This document shows, in pieces, positions 37,658 to 42,207 of a stretch of 42,207 nt of DNA. A model generated the notes under the pieces. The model did no database searches. It was not told where the DNA came from and saw nothing but the letters and a program-made list of their open reading frames with translations. The DNA comes from a virus, in the IMG/VR virus record IMGVR_UViG_3300034082_001433, positions 1 to 42,207 of that record; one strand, given 5' to 3'. Position numbers and translations under genes: made by a program. The stretch's first letter is position 1; every line of letters starts with the position of its first letter.

Positions 37658-38050
37658 TTACGCCACACGATAGTTCTTCCACCCATTGTGATCTCCTGCT
37701 AGGCGACCTTTGCGTTTATGGCACATTGGGCACAGCTCATCTAAGTTCTTAACACGGTTGTCATTGCAGTTACCATTCTTGTGATCTATCTCTGTCATGC
37801 CTATTGCCCAAGGAGCTTTCTTGTAGTTAATAGCACAGGCAAACCCTAAATGACTATCACTGTTAGAGCAGCGGCCAGTCTTGAATGGCGTTACCCCAGG
37901 AGCATGAGCATGCCGTCCATAGCTGGCTCCTTGGCAATGCCCGCAATGAATTCTCCAGCGTTTGTTGCCTTGCTCATCTTTGTGACTATAGGTTACAGGC
38001 TTGGTGCAACCATGATTGATACACTTGGGTCTAAATTCTAAAGTTGTCAT
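37658..38050 (-). CDS. HNH endonuclease-like protein
   Basis: 130 residues from the second of two ATGs (GGGAG 6 bases upstream). The zinc-binding pairs C-I-N-H-G-C and C-G-H-C precede TEIDHKNGNCNDNRVKNLDELCPMCHKRKG, an HNH motif with D-H, N and C-x-x-C-H. Such stand-alone HNH genes in phages are often homing enzymes; this one has an early promoter of its own. The hairpin GTGTGGC/GCCACAC covers its stop codon. Confidence 0.75.
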   Translation of the reverse strand: MTTLEFRPKCINHGCTKPVTYSHKDEQGNKRWRIHCGHCQGASYGRHAHAPGVTPFKTGRCSNSDSHLGFACAINYKKAPWAIGMTEIDHKNGNCNDNRVKNLDELCPMCHKRKGRLAGDHNGWKNYRVA

Positions 38051-38077
38051 CATGCTCTCCCTGTTAAGTTAGAGCTA

Positions 38078-38106
38078 GTATACTGTCGTTATACCGAAGT
38101 GTCAAC
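38078..38106 (-). promoter_or_regulatory. Early promoter TTGACA-17-TATACT
   Basis: -35 perfect; drives the HNH gene. Confidence 0.85.
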
Positions 38107-38110
38107 CAAA

Positions 38111-38142
38111 AGAAAAAGGCTGTTGTATTTCTACAACAGCCC
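38111..38142 (-). terminator. Rho-independent terminator after HTH gene
   Basis: GGCTGTTGTA-GAAA-TACAACAGCC, a perfect 10-bp stem with a GAAA loop, then TTTTTCTTTT, ends the 38462 gene. Confidence 0.92.
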
Positions 38143-38154
38143 CAAAAGACGCCC

Positions 38155-38169
38155 CGGGAGCGAATCGGC
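38155..38169 (-). other. 15-nt 3'UTR motif, copy 2 (CCGATTCGCTCCCGG)
   Basis: Identical to 30917-30931 and, as there, between a stop codon and a strong terminator. Confidence 0.5.
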
Positions 38170-38189
38170 TTGTCTTTGTGGAAACTCTA

Positions 38190-38462
38190 TTACAGAGTGA
38201 TGCCCATTGCTTTGGCTTTGTAGCCTAGAGCAACGATTTCGCGGCTTGGTTGACCCATCACGTATTCTGTGACTGTGACACCGTTGCCTGCCTTGCGGGT
38301 GTTGCTGTAAACAGCATAACCGTTCTGCTTGATGCGGCTAACTTCTGCGCTCAAGTTGCCAACGCCCAAGTCATGCTTGGCTTTGGATGCTGTCAAGGCT
38401 GCACCGTTGTAGAGTGCTGTGAAGACTTTGAAAGTCTTGGTTTCTGGATTGAATCTCTTCAT
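38190..38462 (-). CDS. Winged-HTH-like DNA-binding protein
   Basis: 90 residues. KTFKVFTALYNGAALTASKAKHDLGVGNLSAEVSRIKQNGYAVYSN has the helix-helix-helix-wing order, with LSAEVSRIKQNG as likely recognition helix and wing. AAAGGA is 9 bases before the ATG. Own promoter and terminator. A phage transcriptional regulator is likely. Confidence 0.65.
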   Translation of the reverse strand: MKRFNPETKTFKVFTALYNGAALTASKAKHDLGVGNLSAEVSRIKQNGYAVYSNTRKAGNGVTVTEYVMGQPSREIVALGYKAKAMGITL

Positions 38463-38508
38463 TTTTAAGTTTCCTTTGTTGTAGGCTGTTCTTTAACAGC
38501 GTCTTATT

Positions 38509-38537
38509 ATAATAACACCTGCTGCTCAGCAATGCAA
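38509..38537 (-). promoter_or_regulatory. Early promoter TTGCAT-17-TATTAT (weaker)
   Basis: Same 17-base spacing, with two mismatches at -35 and one at -10; drives the wHTH gene at 38462. A shifted -10 (TATAAT) would give a 20-base spacer. Confidence 0.55.
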
Positions 38538-38539
38538 CC

Positions 38540-38740
38540 TCAATCCTTCCGTTTAACGGAAACATTTGCTCGAAAGAACGTGCCCATGATCACCACAGCA
38601 CCCCAAGTCCAAAACGTGAACTCAATGGCCAGTACAGGGAACAGTGTGTTCAGACTCCAGATCACCAGCCAGGGGCCAATGGCGATCAACACCACAACCA
38701 CGGCTATGGCCAGGACCAATTTTAACATAGTATCAAACAT
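38540..38740 (-). CDS. Small two-span membrane protein
   Basis: 66 residues from ATG 38740 (GAGGAG 7 bases upstream). LVLAIAVVVVLIAIGPWLVIW and FWTWGAVVIMGTFF are spans, with a basic tail. A family I recall in large phages; function unknown. Confidence 0.65.
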   Translation of the reverse strand: MFDTMLKLVLAIAVVVVLIAIGPWLVIWSLNTLFPVLAIEFTFWTWGAVVIMGTFFRANVSVKRKD

Positions 38741-38978
38741 TATCAATCTCCTCGATTTCTTGTAGCCGTTTCAAATCAGCTAGTTCTCTATCAATCAACT
38801 TCTCCATCTTCTTGGCACCCGTGTTGCTGGATCCCTTCTTGTACATCTGATGGTAGTGCTCTGCACAGTAGCTCTTGCCTGCTATGCTCTTCTGCCCGCA
38901 CATCTTGAAAGGCCACTTGATCTGCTCTGACCCGATGTACTGGCACTCTTTGGCTGAGCCCAATCCTGTATCTATCAT
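38733..38978 (-). CDS. Small zinc-motif protein, GcrA-like
   Basis: 81 residues. CQYIG, then CGQKSIAGKSYCAEHYHQMY gives the C...C-G...Y-C-x-x-H zinc-site pattern seen at the C-terminus of GcrA cell-cycle regulators. GcrA links to sigma70 RNA polymerase in alphaproteobacteria. The rest is a charged helix. ATGA overlap with the AAA ATPase gene. Confidence 0.6.
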   Translation of the reverse strand: MIDTGLGSAKECQYIGSEQIKWPFKMCGQKSIAGKSYCAEHYHQMYKKGSSNTGAKKMEKLIDRELADLKRLQEIEEIDNV

Positions 38979-40078
38979 GCCATACCCTTCATAACAGTTA
39001 CACGAGCCATATTCTGCCAGTTAGCAGGGAAGCTCTTCTTCAAGTCTGCACACTTCAAAACAGTACGCAGGCTCAGCTCTCGCATATGGCTACGGTTCTC
39101 AAGGATGAAATTAACGATCTCATCTTTAGCCGTTTCCTCAAGCTCGTATGAATCCAACATACCATCTTTGACGATCTGCTTGATACGCAGAACCTTCTCA
39201 CGGTCTGTGTCCATACGCAGGTCAATGAAGTGACAGCGTGACTCTAGTGCCGCCAAGTGCTCTTGAAGCTTCTTGCTACGCACATTCTCAAACTTCAAGT
39301 TGGTGATAAAGATAGCACCACCCTTGAAATCAAACTTGTCAGGCACTCCTTCTGAGCGTAGCACACGGCTGTCAGTGTTCCACGAAATAGTACGCTTCTT
39401 TGAAGTGTCCAAAGCGGCCTTGAGAATGTTGAGTGCAACGTCGTCCAAAAGGATTGAGTCACAGTCATCGAACACAACAATGTTCTTGGGATCGCTGAAC
39501 TTGTACAGTTTGGAGTAGAGTCCAATTGCTGACATAGCACCTTTGACAATCTCATACTTGGGCTTGCGCTGGCCCATCATATCAAACAGGTCATCTTTGG
39601 CAAGTACTTCTTCAACACCAAAGCTCTTGCCTACACCTGGAGGGCCTGTGACAATCATAGCACGAACGTCACCAGTTTTCACTGCTTTGGTCATATCCTT
39701 GAGGATCTCAAAGCGCAGTCGTGTACGCTCGATGATCTGCTCATCAGTTTCGTCTGCGACAGCAGAGTCTGGCACTTTGACCTGTGTGAAGTCTGTAACA
39801 GTAGCATCGTTCTTGCCAGCCTTGGTGGGCTTGGCAAGGGCCTGCAACATTGTAACCCCTGCTGGAGCTCCTGCAATTGCTTGAACATCACTTTGGTTGC
39901 ATCGTACCTTACAGGTCTCGCCGCCACCCTTGATGTTGTAGCCTGAACGGGCCTTGATGTAGCCTTCCCAACCATTGCTGGCTTCGGTGACAAAGTCCCC
40001 TACCATATCCAGTTCAATGCCTGGGTAGATCTGATTGCTTTTGGCACCGTACTGACCTTGTGCTAGTGTAATACGCAT
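38975..40078 (-). CDS. AAA ATPase with N-terminal beta domain
   Basis: 367 residues from ATG 40078, AGGAG about 9 bases upstream. A small beta domain (1-60) with GWEGYIKARSGYNI is followed by a linker, then Walker A GPPGVGKS (145-152), Walker B VVFDDCDS (201-208), sensor ITNLKF and R-finger region ALESRCHFIDLR. Phage ATPase of this kind, function unknown. Operon with GcrA-like and membrane proteins. Confidence 0.75.
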   Translation of the reverse strand: MRITLAQGQYGAKSNQIYPGIELDMVGDFVTEASNGWEGYIKARSGYNIKGGGETCKVRCNQSDVQAIAGAPAGVTMLQALAKPTKAGKNDATVTDFTQVKVPDSAVADETDEQIIERTRLRFEILKDMTKAVKTGDVRAMIVTGPPGVGKSFGVEEVLAKDDLFDMMGQRKPKYEIVKGAMSAIGLYSKLYKFSDPKNIVVFDDCDSILLDDVALNILKAALDTSKKRTISWNTDSRVLRSEGVPDKFDFKGGAIFITNLKFENVRSKKLQEHLAALESRCHFIDLRMDTDREKVLRIKQIVKDGMLDSYELEETAKDEIVNFILENRSHMRELSLRTVLKCADLKKSFPANWQNMARVTVMKGMA

Positions 40079-40115
40079 AGTTTTCGCTCCTGTGTGTGTT
40101 GTTAACATAGTGTCT

Positions 40116-40144
40116 ATTATATGCTCAATTAGGGAGTTTGTCAA
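40116..40144 (-). promoter_or_regulatory. Early promoter TTGACA-17-TATAAT
   Basis: Perfect boxes; drives 40078-38540. Confidence 0.9.
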
Positions 40145-40155
40145 CCCCTAATTAA

Positions 40156-40584
40156 TTACCCTTCAACTGGAAGGGCTTCTAGTGCATCTTTAAGGGCCAC
40201 AAGTCCGTTCTTTACCAGACCGTCTGTGTCGTAGACTGCACCCGCATACCATACACCGTCTCGCATCACGTAGTAGTACTCGCCACAGCAGCCCTGGACC
40301 TGCTCGAGGAACTCTTCGAATGAGTGTGCAACTGACCACGGAGTGCTCTGCAGGAACTCATTAACATCCTCACCCTGGGCTTCACGATCTTCGTAGAAGT
40401 TCATTTCTTCCAGTGTCTCTTTGACGCCACTGTTGTCCCCACGTGCGATCAGCTGATTAGCTGCTGTGGAATCGTAGTGGGCCAACAGGATGCGACCTGT
40501 GTAGTCCAAATAGCCATCATAGTGGCAATAGACGCTCTTGCAGACATCGCCATGCATGACTGCTACTCTTGATCGTGTACCCAT
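40156..40584 (-). CDS. Conserved phage hypothetical protein
   Basis: 142 residues. The opening GTRSRVAVMHGDVCKSVYCHYDGYLDYTGRILLAHY is a widespread phage family signature with no known function. The C-terminal part has CCGEYYYVMRDGVWYAG. AAGGAG lies 8 bases before the ATG. Single gene unit. Confidence 0.7.
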   Translation of the reverse strand: MGTRSRVAVMHGDVCKSVYCHYDGYLDYTGRILLAHYDSTAANQLIARGDNSGVKETLEEMNFYEDREAQGEDVNEFLQSTPWSVAHSFEEFLEQVQGCCGEYYYVMRDGVWYAGAVYDTDGLVKNGLVALKDALEALPVEG

Positions 40585-40618
40585 AAGTTTCGCTCCTTAT
40601 TTGTTTGTGTAAGTGTGT

Positions 40619-40647
40619 ATTATAACACGGGCCGGAGCCCGTGTCAA
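40619..40647 (-). promoter_or_regulatory. Early promoter with palindromic spacer
   Basis: TTGACA-17-TATAAT. The region from -35 to -10 contains ACACGGGC-TCCG-GCCCGTGT, an 8-bp inverted repeat, unlike the other AT-rich spacers. Could be an operator. Drives the 40584 gene. Confidence 0.85.
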
Positions 40648-40655
40648 CCAATACT

Positions 40656-41009
40656 TTAAATACCCTGGAACTCTGTAAGGGCTTGTTGTGCGTCTGTGTC
40701 CAGCATACAACGATCCATTGCCGTCTGCTTCTCACGTGCAACTGTGGCACGGTAGGCTTCCAGCTCTGCGACCTTTGCTTCCATAGCAGGCCACACAACA
40801 TCAGAAGGGTTCAAGTAGGGGCCAGTGTAGTCCCGCTTTTCTTCTTTCAGTGTAATCTCGCCGCTGGCAATGCCTTCAAACACCATGCCCCATGTAGGCT
40901 GTTCAGGACGGCCAGTAGGGCCAAACAGTGCCTCTGCTTTGGCTTGTACTTTCTCTCGGGCAATCTCGTTTAAACGGTTAACAAAATACTCACGCTGTGC
41001 TTGTTCCAT
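40656..41009 (-). CDS. Hypothetical helical protein
   Basis: 117 residues, strongly helical with heptad-like charged stretches (YFVNRLNEIAREKVQAKAEALF; MEAKVAELEAYRATVAREKQ). AAGGAG is about 8 bases before the ATG. No domain recognised. Confidence 0.6.
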   Translation of the reverse strand: MEQAQREYFVNRLNEIAREKVQAKAEALFGPTGRPEQPTWGMVFEGIASGEITLKEEKRDYTGPYLNPSDVVWPAMEAKVAELEAYRATVAREKQTAMDRCMLDTDAQQALTEFQGI

Positions 41010-41039
41010 TTTTCGCTCCTTCTGTGTGTGTAAGTGTAT

Positions 41040-41068
41040 ATTATAGCACCAAACCGCAGGGCTGTCAA
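41040..41068 (-). promoter_or_regulatory. Early promoter TTGACA-17-TATAAT
   Basis: Perfect boxes; drives the 41009 gene. Confidence 0.9.
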
Positions 41069-41075
41069 CCCCTGT

Positions 41076-41414
41076 TTAATCGCCCCTGCAGTCTGTGTTC
41101 AGCTCTGGGCGCAGTGTACGCCGTAGTTCTACTTCCCGCTTGTGTGCAGCCGCTTTGCCACGCAGGGTCTCATGAACTAGTACTTCTATCTCGCTCTTGT
41201 CGTTCAAAGAGCGCAGGGCCCGGCAAAGCAGCCAGTCCTTGTTCTCTTTCTTGGCACGATAGAAGTGCTTGGCCGCACGAGCCAGCACTGACTTGTTAAT
41301 AGTTGTCTCTGTTTTGGCAGTGACTCCTATGTAGCTAGCACCGTTGACACGCAACTCATAGATGATGTGCGTACGGTCGACTCGCTTTTTACGGGTGGGC
41401 TTTTCTAAGTTCAT
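41076..41414 (-). CDS. GIY-YIG nuclease-like protein
   Basis: 112 residues from ATG 41414. HIIYELRVNGASYIGVTAKT is a GIY-YIG motif (Y-E-L ... Y-I-G). A following Arg/His (ARAAKHFYRAK) and KREVELRRTLRPELNTD give candidate Glu and Asn of the family. Stand-alone GIY-YIG genes in T4-like phages are usually homing enzymes. The ATG lies 6 bases after a perfect -10: leaderless; the longer frame runs through the promoter and is rejected. Confidence 0.7.
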   Translation of the reverse strand: MNLEKPTRKKRVDRTHIIYELRVNGASYIGVTAKTETTINKSVLARAAKHFYRAKKENKDWLLCRALRSLNDKSEIEVLVHETLRGKAAAHKREVELRRTLRPELNTDCRGD

Positions 41415-41420
41415 GTGTAT

Positions 41421-41449
41421 ATTATAGCACCAAAATTCCAATCTGTCAA
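41421..41449 (-). promoter_or_regulatory. Early promoter TTGACA-17-TATAAT, leaderless geometry
   Basis: Perfect boxes; 6 bases to the ATG at 41414. Confidence 0.9.
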
Positions 41450-41455
41450 CCGAAT

Positions 41456-41480
41456 CCTAAAGCCCTTACGGGCCTTAGGG
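41456..41480 (-). terminator. Hairpin after 41481 gene
   Basis: CTAAGGCCC-GTAA-GGGCTTTAG, 9-bp stem with a GNRA-type loop, directly after the stop, short T-rich arm only. Confidence 0.6.
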
Positions 41481-41819
41481 TCATGCGTTCTGCATGTACG
41501 TATTAATAAACAGTTCCCCCACATCGCAGCTCACGTAGGTGTCTCCCTGCATGCCCTGCTCGCTGTAGCTGACATCGCTGCTATCAAAGCCCATAGTTGT
41601 AAGCAGTGCTTTAAGCTCTGTCATAAACAGCTTGTCTGTGTATATAAGACCGTGTTTAGCTGTGTCCCACGTTGCTGCTGTAAAGCGCACACGCAGCTCG
41701 CCAAAGCTCAGCTCATCGTTTGTGTATGCAAGTTGCAGACCTGTGACCTCTACTGCCTTAGCAGTGCTGCTCCAGTAGCCCTTGCCGTTTGTGTTTAGTG
41801 TTGCGTTAACTTTGTACAT
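41481..41819 (-). CDS. Conserved phage hypothetical protein
   Basis: 112 residues, beta-rich: MYKVNATLNTNGKGYWSSTAKAVEVTG then GLIYTDKLFMTELKALLTTMGF. No known function. AAGGA precedes the ATG. Second gene in its unit, 9 bases after the 40-residue gene. Confidence 0.6.
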   Translation of the reverse strand: MYKVNATLNTNGKGYWSSTAKAVEVTGLQLAYTNDELSFGELRVRFTAATWDTAKHGLIYTDKLFMTELKALLTTMGFDSSDVSYSEQGMQGDTYVSCDVGELFINTYMQNA

Positions 41820-41828
41820 GATGCGTCC

Positions 41829-41951
41829 TTAACTTGCTGTGTTGTAAACTGGGTACTGGCCCGCCGCGTCGTAGTACCACACACCGTTAATTAGTGTGTA
41901 GCCCCTCTTGCGGAACAGTGTTGCGTAGTACTTGCTGTAGTTAAATGCCAT
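41829..41951 (-). CDS. Tiny Tyr-rich protein
   Basis: 40 residues, seven Tyr: NYSKYYATLF and GVWYYDAAGQYPVY. AAGGAG 6 bases before the ATG supports it strongly. First gene after the promoter at 41979. Confidence 0.65.
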   Translation of the reverse strand: MAFNYSKYYATLFRKRGYTLINGVWYYDAAGQYPVYNTAS

Positions 41952-41978
41952 CTCGCGCTCCTTTGTTGCTAAGTGTGT

Positions 41979-42007
41979 ATTATAGCACAGGTTCACCAAA
42001 GTGTCAA
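41979..42007 (-). promoter_or_regulatory. Early promoter TTGACA-17-TATAAT
   Basis: Perfect boxes; drives 41951-41481. Confidence 0.9.
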
Positions 42008-42016
42008 CTGCTGCGC

Positions 42017-42033
42017 AAAAGCCCCTAGGGGCT
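42017..42033 (-). terminator. Terminator hairpin AGCCC-CTAG-GGGCT
   Basis: Followed by TTTT, between the stop at 42040 and the next promoter. Confidence 0.7.
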
Positions 42034-42039
42034 GCAGGG

Positions 42040-42207
42040 TTATGCGTTAACTAGGTATTCCTCAACGTTAAGTACTACGTCCTCAAGCCCGCCCTCAGCC
42101 CACTCCTGTGTAAACTTTTGTTTAGCACGTTCCAAATTGGCAGTGCTATCGTATACCCCTACGTTGTAAAACTCGTATTCGTTGTCCCCCAGCCCCTGCG
42201 CTTGCAG
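42040..42207 (-). CDS. Hypothetical protein, C-terminal part (cut by window end)
   Basis: 55 residues visible, the 5' end lies beyond the window. EYEFYNVGVYDSTANLERAKQKFTQEW then VLNVEEYLVNA. Not recognised. The stop is followed by the AGCCC-GGGCT hairpin. Confidence 0.6.
   Translation of the reverse strand: MQAQGLGDNEYEFYNVGVYDSTANLERAKQKFTQEWAEGGLEDVVLNVEEYLVNA

Noticed and set aside
28364-42007. CRISPR-like array
   Set aside because: The regularly recurring 29-base units are promoters before genes at uneven distances, not repeats with short spacers.
1-42207. Insertion sequences or integrase
   Set aside because: No transposase or integrase motifs and no terminal inverted repeats with target duplications were seen.

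Overview
The window is part of a large tailed-phage genome of the T4-like (contractile-tail myovirus) type. The evidence is a T4-style replication set: a UvsW-like helicase, a gp62-like clamp-loader small subunit, a gp61-type primase with zinc finger and TOPRIM, and a gp41-type hexameric helicase. T4-like late promoter octamers (xATAAATA) and dense, overlapping small genes support this. The host is probably a Gram-negative, aerobic, likely aquatic proteobacterium. Strong AGGAG ribosome sites, near-consensus sigma70 promoters and a periplasmic c551-type cytochrome point that way, but nothing here names the host.

Layout. (1) 1-9746: a surface-sugar region. Two rightward GT-B-like genes face a 12-gene leftward operon (9746 to 1195) with three or four glycosyltransferase-like proteins, three methyltransferases, a small-molecule kinase, a nucleotidyltransferase-HAD fusion, a TagD-like cytidylyltransferase and an RmlD-like reductase. 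(2) 9797-23243, almost all rightward: a third GT-B-like paralogue, a conserved protein before uvsW, uvsW, small conserved proteins, gp62, a 2OG oxygenase, a 191-residue protein collinear with DnaE motifs, a putative virion protein, primase, carbamoyltransferase, gp41 helicase, a putative capsid-targeted internal protein and a nucleotidyltransferase. (3) 23240-24303: a leftward two-gene operon for an exported cytochrome c and a Bax-inhibitor-1 membrane protein, under its own sigma70 promoter. (4) 24343-27446: mixed small genes, several with late-type promoters. (5) 27447-42207, all leftward: a typical early or host-takeover region of about 35 mostly small genes in short units. Each unit has a promoter of TTGACA, exactly 17 bases, then a TATAAT-like -10, often an AAGGAG leader, and sometimes a hairpin terminator. 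It holds a VWA/metallopeptidase plus MoxR ATPase pair, another AAA ATPase, HNH and GIY-YIG nuclease-like proteins, GcrA-like, SWIM and HTH proteins, several one- to three-span membrane proteins, and tiny genes of 40-54 codons.

The main points for follow-up are: the cytochrome c/BI-1 operon; a roughly 390-nt structured RNA candidate (29745-30139) that has its own promoter and no credible ORF; promoters whose -10 lies six bases from the start codon, implying leaderless mRNAs (including primase and the gene before uvsW); stop codons embedded in the next -35 box; and the miniature DnaE-like protein. Protein functions come from motif recognition by eye. No database search was possible.
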